A DNA stretch of 64,000 bases from DATDAH01 sp963725155 (GCA_963725155.1 CAVRXU010000004.1:1-64000); one strand, 5' to 3'; positions 49,185 through 58,017 are shown, counted from the stretch's first letter. A program made the numbers and translations. The notes: generated by a model from the letters alone, not told the origin.

Positions 49185-49964
49185 CTACCGGCGCTTTCGG
49201 CCGACGGCGAGATACTCCGGAGAGTCGACGGTGGGCTCGTCCCGGCCATAGCGGCCGGGACGGACGGACCACAGGCCTTCCACGGCGAAGCCACAGCGGG
49301 CCAGGAGCAGGCGCAGCTCCCGGGGCGTGAAGCAGGTCGTCCAGAGGTCGACTGGTCGGCCGCGGCGGCCTTCGGTCGTCGCGCACCACGGTGCGCTCGT
49401 GGTTGACGCCGGCTCCGGCGTCGAAGTGCTCGCCGTCGCCCAGGTCGCGCACCGGGAAGTAGGCGGAGAAGGCGGTCAGCGCCAGGCGGCCGCCCGGCCG
49501 GAGCACCCGAACCAGCTCGGCCAGGACCACCTCGTCGGGCTCGACCCCGACCGCCAGCCCGGCCGCGGCCGGGCCACCGGTGAGGCCGAAGGCCCCCTGG
49601 CAGAGCGAGAGCGCAACGTCGACGGTGCCGTCGGCGATCGGCAGGCCCCGGGCGTCCCCCCGCACGAACGGCAGCGTCGGGGGCCTCGGTCGGCGGCCAG
49701 GCCGACGAACCGCTGGCCGACATGTCGACGCCGACCGACGGCGACCCCGTGACCGGCCAGGGCACGGACGTGGCGGCCGGGGCCGCAACCGACGTCGAGG
49801 ACCCGCTCCCCCGGCGTCAGGGCCAGGGCCTCGACGAGGAAGGCGACCTCCTGGGCTCGTGCCCTTGGTGAAGGAGTAGCGCAGGTACGCCGCCCCCAGG
49901 TGGTCGGCCAGGGGCTCGAACCAGTGGGTCGGCCCTCCAGCGCCGGCGTCAGCGGCCGGGGCAC
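49185..49964 (-). CDS. SAM-dependent methyltransferase between polA and rpsA (frameshifted)
   Basis: About 255 residues pieced from three frames. HWFEPLADHLGAAYLRYSFT starts the fold; LTPGERVLDVGCGPGRHVRA is motif I; PFVRGDARGLPIADGTVDVA, ELVRVLRPGGRLALTAFSAY and LLLARCGFAVEGLW follow, ending SPEYLAVGRKRR at TAG 49185. Several one-base breaks lie between 49360 and 49940. The GTG at 49962-49964 overlaps the small exported-peptide gene by 16 nt, but a break follows at once, so the start is uncertain. The substrate is unknown. Confidence 0.75.
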
Positions 49965-50128
49965 TCCCAGTGGGGTGGGACGATCTGCCAGGTCTTCTGC
50001 CCGCCGAGGGTCCCGTCACAGTCGTCCGCCGTCGCCACGGCCAGGCTGGCGGAGACGAGGACGTAGATGGCAACGGCGAGGGCCAGGCAGAACCAGATGC
50101 TGGATCGGGTCGCTCGTTTGGTGGACAT
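49949..50128 (-). CDS. 59-residue exported or membrane peptide
   Basis: Too small to stand out, but well formed. It starts MSTKRATRSSIWFCLALAV, a basic N-terminus and hydrophobic helix of about 22 residues that could be a signal peptide or anchor. The rest is a small domain with two cysteines (ATADDCDGT and HWECPGR). An ATG at 50126-50128 has GGAG a short distance upstream. The end overlaps the methyltransferase GTG. I do not recognise the family. The Cys pair suggests an extracytoplasmic disulfide. Confidence 0.6.
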   Translation of the reverse strand: MSTKRATRSSIWFCLALAVAIYVLVSASLAVATADDCDGTLGGQKTWQIVPPHWECPGR

Positions 50129-50182
50129 CGGCCGCTCCTGCCCTCCCTATCGGCCGGACGGGCCGGGGAATTGAGGACGGCA

Positions 50183-52917
50183 TCACCCCTTTGCCGCCGC
50201 CCAGCTGTCCCCGAAGGCGAGATTGACCTCGAGCGGGACCCGGAGCTCGGCGGCCCCCGCCATGGCCGGTCGACGGTCATGCTCGGTCATGGCGTCGTGC
50301 TCGGCCGGGTCGACCTCGAGCAGGACCTCGTCGTGGACCTGCAGGATCAGCCGGCTCGTCGAGCCCGCCGGCGACGCAGGGCGCTGGTCGAGGCGGACGA
50401 GGGCGACCTTGAAGATGTCGGCGGCCAGGCCCTGGATGCCCGGCGTTCATGGCCTGACGCTCCCCCGCCTGGCGGATGCGGAAGTTGCGCGAGCTCAGCT
50501 CGGGGATCTGGCGACGCCGTCGACCGAACAGGGTCTCGGTGTAGCCCCGCTCCCGGGCCTCGGCCACGGTCTGGTCCATGTAGGCCCGCACCGCCGGGAA
50601 GGCCACGAAGTAGGCGTCGAGGATCGTCGGCCGCCTCGTCGGTGGGGATCGACAGGCGCTGGCCCAGTCCGTAGGCCTCCATGCCGTAGGCCAGGCCGTA
50701 GGAGACCATCTTCGCCTTCGACCGCTGCTCGACCGTGACGCCGTCGGCCTCGACGCCGAAGATGCGGGAGGCGGTCTCGGTGTGGATGTCCCGGCCGCGT
50801 CTCGAAGGCGTCGATCAGCCCGGGGTCCTCGGCCAGGTGGGCGATGCAGCGGAGCTCGATCTGGTTGTAGTCGGCCACCAGCAGCTCGAAGCCGGCGGCG
50901 GGGACGAACGCCGTGCGGAACTCCGCGCCCGACCTCGCGGCGCACCGGGATGTTGTGCAGGTTGGGCGCGTCGGAGCTGAGGCGACCGGTGCGGGCCACC
51001 GTCTGGTTGAAGGTGGCGTGGATGCGACCGTCGGGGCCGACCTCGGCCAGGAGGCCCTCGCCGTAGGTCGACCGCAGCTTCTCGACCTCGCGGTAGCGCA
51101 AGCAGGTGCTCGATGATCGGGTGCTGGCCGAGGAGCTTCTCGAGGCTGGCGGCATCGGTGGAGAAGCCCGTCTTGGTCTTCTTCTGCGGCGTCAGCCCCA
51201 GCTTGTCGAAGAGGATCTCCCGCAGCTGCGGGGTGGAGTTGACGTTGAACTCCTCCCCCGCGTCCTCGACGATCTGCGGCGCTGAGCACGCTCGCACTCG
51301 GTCGACCAGCTGGTCGTGGAGCGCCTGCAGCTCGGCGCGGTCGACCGCCGATGCCCACCGCCTCCATGCGGGCCAGCACCCCGACGAGCGGGACCTCGAT
51401 GTCGTCGTAGAGCTGCTGGACGCCGTTGGCGGCCATCGAGGCCTGGAGGGGGCCGACCAGGCGGTCGACCGCCAAGGCCTCGCGGGCGGCGATGACCGCC
51501 GGCGACGTCGCCGTGCCGTCGAGGTCGAGCTGGCCCTCGGCGCTGGCCGACTGCTCGGGGAGCTGGAGCTGGGCGTACCGGATCAGCAGTTCCTCGAGCA
51601 GGTAGCGGGACTCGGCCGGGTCGAGCAGGTAGGCCGCGAGCATCGTGTCGACGCCGAGGTCCGGACGTCGACCCCGAGCTCGGTGAGGCTGCGCAGGAGC
51701 GGCTTCGCCCCGTGGGCCGCCAGGTGGCGTCCCTCGTCGGCGCGGCGGCGGCGAGCGCGTCGCGGACCTCGGCGTCGGCCAGCAATGGGGCCGCGATCCA
51801 CGCCACCTCGCGCGGCCGCCGGGTCGGTGACGAGGGCCAGGCCCTCCAGTGGGCTGCGCCCGGGGGCGGCCCTCCAGGCGCCGGCCGCCGCCACGAGGCG
51901 GTCGGCCGCGGCCAGGCCGCTGAGCACCGCGACCGCCTCGGCCGCTGTGTCGATCTCCACCACCTCCGCCTCCAGCACTTCGGACCCCCCGAGCGCCGGG
52001 CCCAGGTCGTCGTCGAAGGCCTCGGCCAGCCGGTCGAAGAGCGTGCGGAACTCGAGGAAGTCGAAGAGCTGGCGCACCTCCTCGGCGTCGAAGGTCCCCA
52101 TGGTGAGGTCGTCCAGCTCGACCTCCAGAGGCACGTCGCGGAGCAGCACCATGACCTCGGCGTTCAGCCGGACCTGCTCCTCGTGCTCGGCCAGGTTCTG
52201 GCGCAGCTTCGGCGTCTGGTCGTCGAGGTGGGCGAAGATCCCGTCGAGGTCGCCGTAGGTGTTGATGAGCTTGGCCGCCGTCTTCTCCCCCACGCCCGGG
52301 ACGCCCGGGAGGTTGTCGGACGGATCGCCCCGCAGGGCGGCGTACTGCACGTAGTCGGTGGGGGCGACGCCCGTGCGCTCCTCGATGCCGGCCTCGTCGT
52401 AGATCGGCGTAGTCGGACACGCCTCGCTTGTTGTAGAGCACCTGGATGTGCGGGTCCTCGACCAGCTGGTAGGTGTCGCGGTCACCGGTGACGATGAGCA
52501 CCTCGTCCCCGGCGTCCCTGGCCCGCGTGGCGAGGGTGGCGATGATGTCGTCGGCCTCGAAGCCGGCCGCCTCGAGGATGGGGATGCCGCAGCGCCTCGA
52601 CGCACCTGGCGGACGAGGCCCATCTGCTGGCGCAGGATGTCGGGCGCCGCGTCCCGGTTGCCCTTGTAGGTGGCGATGCGCTCGTGGCGGAAGGTCGGCT
52701 CGGGCCGGTCGAAGGCCACGACGACGTGGTCGGGCTGGTGGTCCCGGATCAGGTTGATCAGCATCGACGTGAAGCCGAAGACGGCGTTGGTGACCTGCCC
52801 GGAGGCAGTGGCCATGTCGGTGGGGAGGGCGAAGAAGGCCCGGTAGGTCAGCGAGTTGCCGTCGACGAGCATGACCTTGTTGGTGGCCGGCGTCGCGCCC
52901 ACCGAGGGGTCGGGCAT
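50183..52917 (-). CDS. polA: DNA polymerase I (a dozen or so frameshifts)
   Basis: About 900 residues corrected. The 5' nuclease domain starts VMLVDGNSLTYRAFFALPTD and contains AFDRPEPTFRHERIATYKGN, DYVQYAALRGDPSDNLPGVP and GVGEKTAAKLIN. The middle exonuclease-like domain lacks the DxE metal motif, as in other actinomycete Pol I. The polymerase domain has TFNQTVARTGRLSSDAPNLH, motif A DYNQIELRCIAHLAED, motif B MVSYGLAYGMEAYGLGQRL and motif C HDEVLLEVD. The frame breaks at least at about 52605, 52405, 51740, 51660, 51355, 51285, 51103, 50932, 50798, 50632 and 50440. The stop TGA is at 50183-50185. Confidence 0.93.
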
Positions 52918-52919
52918 GC

Positions 52920-53506
52920 TCAGCTCGCTTCCGGTGTCAGTTCCCCGTCGATGATGTCCTCGGCGACGCGCTTCATGGTGTGGCGCTCGTGCATGGCCGT
53001 CTTCTGGATGAAGGCGAAGGCGTCGGCCTCGCTCAGTCCGTGCTGCGGTCCATCAGCTGGCCCTTGGCCCGGTCGACCACCTTGCGGGTCTCGAGCTGCT
53101 CCTCGAGGGACTCGGCCTGCTCGTGCAGCGCCCGCATCTCCTGGAAGCGGCCGAGGGCCACCTCGAGGGCGGGGACCAGCTCGCTGCGCTGGAACGGCTT
53201 GACCAGGTAGGCCAGGGCGCCGGCGTCGCGGGCCTGCTCGATCAGGTCCCGCTGGCTGAACGCGGTGAGGATCAGGACGGCCGCCCGGCGCTCGCCGGCG
53301 ATCTCCCGGGCGGCGGACAAGCCGTCGAGGCCCGGCATCTTGATGTCGAGGATGGCGATGTCGGGCTCGAGCTCCTTGACCAGGTCGACGGCCTCGTCGC
53401 CCCGACCGGTCTCGCCCACGACCTCGTAGCCCTCTTCCTCGAGGGTCTCCTTGAGGTCGAGGCGGATGATGGCTTCGTCCTCGGCGATGACGACACGCGT
53501 GGACAC
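52920..53506 (-). CDS. pdtaR: ANTAR-domain response regulator, PdtaR type (one frameshift)
   Basis: About 195 residues corrected. The receiver domain has VVIAEDEAIIRLDLKETLEE, the phospho-aspartate in IAILDIKMPGLDG, LTAFSQRD and YLVKPFQRSEL. A coiled linker leads to an ANTAR domain, VVDRAKGQLMDR, which is interrupted near 53041 and resumes GLSEADAFAFIQKTAMHER. ANTAR proteins bind paired RNA hairpins and prevent transcription termination. In Mycobacterium tuberculosis the homologue PdtaR lies near polA, as here; the cognate kinase is not in the window. The stop is 2 bp before the polA ATG. Confidence 0.93.
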
Positions 53507-53617
53507 GGGTTCAGTGCTCCTCAGATGGCTCTCGCTCGCGACCCGGCGACTGTACTTGCCGATCCCGGTCGGGCCGCGCTGGGCTTTCCGGTCGACTCGC
53601 TGCGCTCGGCTCCGGGC

Positions 53618-53905
53618 TCAGCCACCGCCGAGCTGGTCCAGCAGACGGTCCTGGTCCTGCTCCAGGCGCTCGATCTCGGCCTCGACCTCGGCTCGGTGCC
53701 GGGACAGGGCAGCAGCGTGACGCTCGGCGTCGCTGTGCTCGCGCTCGGCCAGTGCCGTCTCCGAGACCATGGCTCGGATGCGGGCGTCCTCGGCCTCCTC
53801 GCCGAGTTGGGTCATCTGCTCGGCGGTGATGCCCAGCTCCTCGCGGAGTATCTGCAGGCGGCGGGAGTTGTCCCGGAGCCGTCGCTCCACGGTCGACCGG
53901 CGCAC
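53618..53905 (-). CDS. Small coiled-coil protein
   Basis: 95 residues, almost all charged helix. It starts MRRSTVERRLRDNSRRLQIL and continues with heptad-like stretches around EQMTQLGEEAEDARIRAMVS and VEAEIERLEQDQDRLLDQLG. No enzyme motif or membrane segment is seen. It is followed on the same strand, after 111 bp, by pdtaR and faces the DUF3105 lipoprotein gene. Codon pattern and a clean ATG support a real gene, but I cannot give a function. Confidence 0.65.
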   Translation of the reverse strand: MRRSTVERRLRDNSRRLQILREELGITAEQMTQLGEEAEDARIRAMVSETALAEREHSDAERHAAALSRHRAEVEAEIERLEQDQDRLLDQLGGG

Positions 53906-53964
53906 GGGCCGATCCTACGAGGCCGACTGGGGGGCGGAGGGGACGCCCCGGGCATCATGACGGC

Positions 53965-54441
53965 GTGCGGTGCCTGTTCCTGGTCCTGGTCCTGCTGGCG
54001 CCCCTGAGCGCGTGCGGGGGCTCGGACGAGGCCGACTGTGGTCCGGTGACCAGGGAAGCGCTCGACCCGAACTCGGGTCTGCACGTGCTCCCCGACCAGG
54101 ACCAGCCGAGGTACACCACCGACCCGCCCACCTCCGGCGCCCACTACTCACTGCCGCCGCCCACCGGGGTCCAGGACGATCCGATCGAGCGCCCGATGCA
54201 GGTGACCGCCCTCGAGGGCGGTCAGGTCCTCGTCCAGTACCGGGACCTCGCGGCCGCCGATGTGGCCGCGTTGGAGGACCTGGCGTCCGACGTCGTGGTG
54301 GTGGCTCCCAACCCCGACCAGGTCGAGCCCGTCGTGCTGACCGCGTGGATCACCAAGCAGACCTGCTCCGGCGTGGACGTGGACACGGTGGCGACCTTCA
54401 TCGACGAGCAAGAGGGTCGGGGCCCCGGGACCGATTTCTGA
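53965..54441 (+). CDS. DUF3105-family lipoprotein
   Basis: 158 residues from a GTG start. The signal peptide MRCLFLVLVLLAPLSACGG ends in a lipobox (LSAC) whose cysteine would be lipidated. The mature part contains HVLPDQDQPRYTTDPPTSGA and HYSLPPPTGVQ, the conserved histidine/proline core of DUF3105 proteins, and ITKQTCSGVDVDTVATFIDE at the end. The family is extracytoplasmic and of unknown function. The 3' two-thirds is antisense to the possible membrane protein on the other strand. Confidence 0.85.
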   Translation: MRCLFLVLVLLAPLSACGGSDEADCGPVTREALDPNSGLHVLPDQDQPRYTTDPPTSGAHYSLPPPTGVQDDPIERPMQVTALEGGQVLVQYRDLAAADVAALEDLASDVVVVAPNPDQVEPVVLTAWITKQTCSGVDVDTVATFIDEQEGRGPGTDF

Positions 54442-54783
54442 CGGCCTCGGCCATCGCGATGCGATCACGGCCAGGCAGCCGCCGAAGGGGATCCACATCA
54501 GGGCGATGCCCGCGGTCGATGACTCGTCGCCGATGCCCACAGCCAGCGGTGCCGCCACGCACAGCGCGGTGAGTGCCGCCAGGCCGGCGGTCCAGGCCCA
54601 CCTGCTCTGAAGGGAGGCCAGCATGATCGCCGCCGGCACGGCGGCGAGCCCGGTGATCACCAGCGCCGACCGAGGGAGGTCGCCGATCGTCCACGGCTCG
54701 TAGTCGCCGATGACCGGCACGAACGCGAAGGCGACGACACCGGCCACCAACGGGAGCAACAGCCACGGCGCACGACGTCCCAC
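54148..54783 (-). CDS. Putative small membrane protein, C-terminus uncertain
   Basis: Residues 1-125 are convincing: GTG at 54781-54783 with GGAGGAG six or seven bases upstream, then about four hydrophobic segments (APWLLLPLVAGVVAFAFVPV, ALVITGLAAVPAAIMLASL, AGLAALTALCVAAPLAVGI, GIALMWIPFGGCLAVIA). From about position 54441 downward the frame runs antisense through the DUF3105 gene and is rich in His/Gly, as expected of a shadow frame. Either the gene truly overlaps or a base error hides an earlier stop near 54440. Function unknown. Confidence 0.5.
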   Translation of the reverse strand: MGRRAPWLLLPLVAGVVAFAFVPVIGDYEPWTIGDLPRSALVITGLAAVPAAIMLASLQSRWAWTAGLAALTALCVAAPLAVGIGDESSTAGIALMWIPFGGCLAVIASRWPRPSEIGPGAPTLLLVDEGRHRVHVHAGAGLLGDPRGQHDGLDLVGVGSHHHDVGRQVLQRGHIGGREVPVLDEDLTALEGGHLHRALDRIVLDPGGRRQ

Positions 54784-54876
54784 CGACCGCTCCTCCACTC
54801 TCGGGAGGATGTCACACCCCCTCCGTAGTTTGAGGAGGGATGGCTCAGCGACCCCCCGGTAGCCTTCGGGGCACAC

Positions 54877-54964
54877 GCGGCGATGGCGAAATCTCGGTAA
54901 ACGCGCGGGGCTCAAACCCCCGTGGTCCTAACGGACCTTGCGGGTTCAAATCCCGCTCGCCGCA
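54877..54964 (+). tRNA. tRNA-Leu (anticodon CAA)
   Basis: A type II tRNA with acceptor stem GCGGCGA/TCGCCGC and discriminator A at 54964. The anticodon stem CGGGG/CCCCG closes the loop CTCAAAC, giving anticodon CAA for UUG leucine. The variable arm TGGTCCTAACGGACCTTG and T-arm GCGGGTTCAAATCCCGC fit. CCA is not encoded. An HTH/LAGLIDADG-like gene begins 13 bp downstream. Confidence 0.95.
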
Positions 54965-54977
54965 CGTGGGTGCTTAG

Positions 54978-55730
54978 GTGCGCCCTGCCAGTGACATCCG
55001 TCGGGCCCAGGTACTGATTGAGGCGGGCTGGCCTGTGCTCCGCGCCGCAGGTGAGCTCGGTCTACCTCGCTCGACCGTTCGGGACTGGGCGAAGCGGGGC
55101 TTCGACGAGACCCTGGCTGGTCCGATGCGGCGTCATCGGTCGACGCCCTGTGATGCACAGGCCCGGGCCGAGTCAGAGGCCGCGGCGTACGCCTACCTGT
55201 TCGGCCAGTACCTGGGCGACGGGACGATCGACGAGGGACGCCGTGACGTTTACAAACTCCGGATCTTCTGTTGCTCGCACTACCCGGGGATCATCGGGCG
55301 GACCATGGCCACAGCGAGGGACATCCTCCCGGGAAAGGTCTCGGCGTACAAGGTCAAGAACGTGAATCTCGTCGTCATCACTTCGCACTGGAAGCACATG
55401 CCTTGTCTCTTCCCACAGCACGGGCCGGGACGGAAGCACGAGCGGCTGATCATCCTCGACGACTGGCAGAACGAGATCGTGCTCGCCCACCCGGAGCGGT
55501 TCCTCCGGGGACTCATCGAGTCCGACGGCTGTCGGGTCATCAACCGAGTGAACGGCGGTGAATACCCCCGCTACATGTTCTCGAACCGGTCGCCGGACAT
55601 CCGCGCCCTGTTCGCCCGCACGGTCGAGCAACTGGGGCTCCGTTGGACCACCGCGAACCAGTGGGGCCTGGCCGTGTCCCGCCGCCCTGACGTCGAGTAC
55701 CTCGACGGCTTCATCGGGCCGAAGTGGTAG
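54978..55730 (+). CDS. HTH plus LAGLIDADG-like endonuclease family protein
   Basis: 250 residues from a GTG start. Residues about 5-42 form a helix-turn-helix (VLIEAGWPVLRAAGELGLPR then STVRDWAKRGF). Two LAGLIDADG-like motifs follow: AYLFGQYLGDGTIDEG (about residue 72) and RFLRGLIESDGCRV (about residue 174), each with the acidic residue expected for metal binding. Between them are beta-rich segments such as KVKNVNLVVITSHWKHM. This looks like a free-standing homing-endonuclease-derived DNA-binding protein with its own HTH. It begins 13 bp after tRNA-Leu(CAA), with no gene for an integrase nearby. Nuclease or regulator cannot be decided from sequence. Confidence 0.75.
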   Translation: MRPASDIRRAQVLIEAGWPVLRAAGELGLPRSTVRDWAKRGFDETLAGPMRRHRSTPCDAQARAESEAAAYAYLFGQYLGDGTIDEGRRDVYKLRIFCCSHYPGIIGRTMATARDILPGKVSAYKVKNVNLVVITSHWKHMPCLFPQHGPGRKHERLIILDDWQNEIVLAHPERFLRGLIESDGCRVINRVNGGEYPRYMFSNRSPDIRALFARTVEQLGLRWTTANQWGLAVSRRPDVEYLDGFIGPKW

Positions 55731-55745
55731 GTACGGTGTGCGGGG

Positions 55746-55853
55746 ATGAAATGGCTGGTCGGACTCGTCGGGGTGGTGGCCCTGATCGCCACGGTCCGCG
55801 AGCGGCGGATCCGATCGCTGGAGGCCCAACACGATTCGAGCGGGACAGCCTGA
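55746..55853 (+). CDS. Possible 35-residue membrane peptide
   Basis: ATG 55746 opens a frame reading MKWLVGLVGVVALIATVRER followed by a charged, hydrophilic tail to TGA at 55853. One hydrophobic helix with a positive flank suggests a single-pass small membrane protein. No clear Shine-Dalgarno was seen, and the length allows chance. It lies between the HTH/LAGLIDADG-like gene and fabD. Confidence 0.35.
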   Translation: MKWLVGLVGVVALIATVRERRIRSLEAQHDSSGTA

Positions 55854-55918
55854 GGCCCGGTGAAACCATCTTCGCCCTCCGCCGGTCTGACCACCGTGGC
55901 GGCACCCGGTAGGCCAGC

Positions 55919-57094
55919 ATGATCGCGTTCACGTTCCCGGGGCAGGGCTCCCAGAAGCCCGGCATGGGCGAGCCCTGGAAGGACCATCCCTCGTGGGAGC
56001 TGGTCGACGAGGCCAGCAGCGTCGCCGGCCGGGACGTGGCCCAGCTCCTGCTCGACGCCGATGCCGACGACCTGCGCGAGACCCGCAACGCCCAGCTCGC
56101 CACCTACGTCACCAGCCTGGTCGTCCTCGACGCCGTCGAGCGCCTGGGCGTAGACCCGGCCCGGGTCGCCGGCCACAGCCTGGGTGAGTACACCGCCCTC
56201 ACGGCCGCCGGTGTCCTCTCGTTCGCCGACGGCATCCGACTGGTCACCGAGCGGGGCGAAGCCATGCAGGTCGCGGCGACCGAGCGGGCCGGCACCATGG
56301 CCGCGGTGGTCGCCTTGGACGACGACGACGTGGCGGTGGCCTGTGCCCGCACCGACGGCGACGTCTGGCTGGCCAACCACAACGCCCCCGGGCAGGTGGT
56401 CATCGCCGGCGCCCCCGAAGCCATCGAGGCCGCCGGGGCCCACGCCAAGGAGCTCGGCGCCCGCCGGGTGATCCCCCTCGAGGTCAGCGGTGCGTTCCAC
56501 ACGCCTTTCATGGCGTCGGCTCGCGACCGCCTGCGCAAGGCGTTGGCCAAGGCCGACCTCCGCGACGCCGAGCTGCCGGTGCTGGCCAACGTCGACGCCC
56601 ACGCCCACACCTCGGCCGCCGACTGGGAGAACCTGCTCGCCGCTCAACTCTGCAGCCCGGTGCGCTGGCGCCACATCCTCCACGCGCTGCACGACGAAGG
56701 CGTCAGCCTCTTCGTCGAGCTCGGACCGGGCGCGGCGTTGACCGGCATGGCCAAGCGGACCCTCGAGGGCGTCACCACGCTCTCGGTCAGCGTCCCTGAC
56801 GACCTCGACAAGCTGCTGAACACGATCTCCGAGCCTCGCTCGGCGGACGTGGCCCATGAGGCCGGCGAGCACCTCTTCGTGACCGAACGCCTGGTGGTCA
56901 GTCCTGGCGCCGGCGTCTTCCGGGGTGAACCCGGGGTCGGGGCGGGCACACCGGTCGAGGCGGGCACCGTCGTCGGCCACGTCGGCGACCTCGAGGTCCG
57001 TTCCGCCTTCGCCGGCGAGCTGGTCGACGTGCTGGCCGTGGACGGCGAGCGCCTCGCGCCCAGCGAGCCCGTGGCCTGGCTCCGGAGCGCCTGA
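55919..57094 (+). CDS. fabD: Malonyl-CoA:ACP transacylase with lipoyl-like C-terminal tail
   Basis: 391 residues, about 80 longer than usual FabD. Residues 1-300 are the transacylase: FTFPGQGSQKPGMGEPW, the catalytic serine in VAGHSLGEYTAL, the malonyl-binding arginine in LVTERGEAM and the catalytic histidine in VSGAFHTPFM. Residues about 320-391 resemble half of a biotinyl/lipoyl domain: VVSPGAGVFRG, GTPVEAGTVVGHVGDLEVRS, AFAGELVDVLAVDGERL and PVAWLRSA, but no lysine occupies the usual hairpin turn (LEVRSAF). Loads malonyl groups onto AcpP, encoded three genes later. First gene of fabD-fabH-fabG-acpP-fabF. Confidence 0.93.
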   Translation: MIAFTFPGQGSQKPGMGEPWKDHPSWELVDEASSVAGRDVAQLLLDADADDLRETRNAQLATYVTSLVVLDAVERLGVDPARVAGHSLGEYTALTAAGVLSFADGIRLVTERGEAMQVAATERAGTMAAVVALDDDDVAVACARTDGDVWLANHNAPGQVVIAGAPEAIEAAGAHAKELGARRVIPLEVSGAFHTPFMASARDRLRKALAKADLRDAELPVLANVDAHAHTSAADWENLLAAQLCSPVRWRHILHALHDEGVSLFVELGPGAALTGMAKRTLEGVTTLSVSVPDDLDKLLNTISEPRSADVAHEAGEHLFVTERLVVSPGAGVFRGEPGVGAGTPVEAGTVVGHVGDLEVRSAFAGELVDVLAVDGERLAPSEPVAWLRSA

Positions 57095-57096
57095 GC

Positions 57097-58017
57097 ATGG
57101 GCTCGGCGATCACCGGCTGGGGCGGCTCGCTCCCCGAGAAGATCATCACCAACACCGACCTCGAAGGCTGGCTCGACACCAACGACGAGTGGATCGTCGA
57201 ACGCACAGGCATCCGCGAGCGACGGGTCGGGGGCATCACCTCCGTGCTCGCGGTGGAAGCCGCCCAGCGGGCCCTGGATCGCTCCGGGCGTCCCCCTGAA
57301 GACGTCGACGCCCTCATCGTCGCCACGACCACCCCGGACCAGACCGTTCCGGCCACCGCGTCCACCGTGCAGGAGGTCCTCGGCCTGGACTGCGGGGCCT
57401 TCGACCTCAACGCCGCCTGCTCGGGCTTCGTCTACGGCCTCGTCGTGGCCCACGGCCTCTTGGCGGTCGGGCACCGCTGCGTCCTCGTGGTCGGGGCCGA
57501 CACCCTGAGCCGCATCACCGACTGGGACGACCGGGGCACGGCGATCCTCTTCGGTGACGCCGGCGGTGCCGTCGTGCTGGAGGCCGTGGACGAGGATCGG
57601 ATCCTGGCCTGGGACCTCAGCTCCGACGGCAGCGGCCGCAACCTCCTCTATGCCGATGTCGGCTGCACCATGAAGATGGACGGCCCCGAGATCTACCGGA
57701 GGGCCATCCGGGTCATCGTCACCTCCGCGCAGGCGACGCTCCAACGGGCGGGCGTGGAGGCCGATGCCATCGACCTCCTGGTGCCCCACCAGGCCAACCA
57801 GCGGATCATCGACGCCGCCGTTCGTCGTCTCGGCGTGCCCGACGAGAAGGTCATGTCCGTGCTCGCCCACACCGGCAACACGTCGGCTGCCTCGATCCCG
57901 TTCGCGCTCGCCGAGGCGGCCGACCAGGGCCGCCTGGCCGACGGCGACACCGTGCTCCTCGTGGGCTTCGGTGCCGGGATGACCGGGGCCAGCACGCTCC
58001 TGCGTTGGGGCCGGTGA
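57097..58017 (+). CDS. fabH: Beta-ketoacyl-ACP synthase III
   Basis: 306-residue thiolase-fold enzyme that condenses an acyl-CoA primer with malonyl-ACP to start fatty-acid synthesis. The catalytic cysteine is in DLNAACSGFVYGL, the histidine in LLVPHQANQRII and the asparagine in LAHTGNTSAASIP; WIVERTGIRERR is the N-terminal family motif. It is slightly short, with a trimmed loop after that motif. ATG two bases after fabD; the stop overlaps fabG as GTGA. Confidence 0.95.
   Translation: MGSAITGWGGSLPEKIITNTDLEGWLDTNDEWIVERTGIRERRVGGITSVLAVEAAQRALDRSGRPPEDVDALIVATTTPDQTVPATASTVQEVLGLDCGAFDLNAACSGFVYGLVVAHGLLAVGHRCVLVVGADTLSRITDWDDRGTAILFGDAGGAVVLEAVDEDRILAWDLSSDGSGRNLLYADVGCTMKMDGPEIYRRAIRVIVTSAQATLQRAGVEADAIDLLVPHQANQRIIDAAVRRLGVPDEKVMSVLAHTGNTSAASIPFALAEAADQGRLADGDTVLLVGFGAGMTGASTLLRWGR

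Noticed and set aside
43940..53050. Programmed frameshifting or mass pseudogene formation
   Set aside because: Breaks are too many, lack a common slippery sequence, and hit rpsA and polA, which must be functional. A sequencing or consensus problem is simpler.
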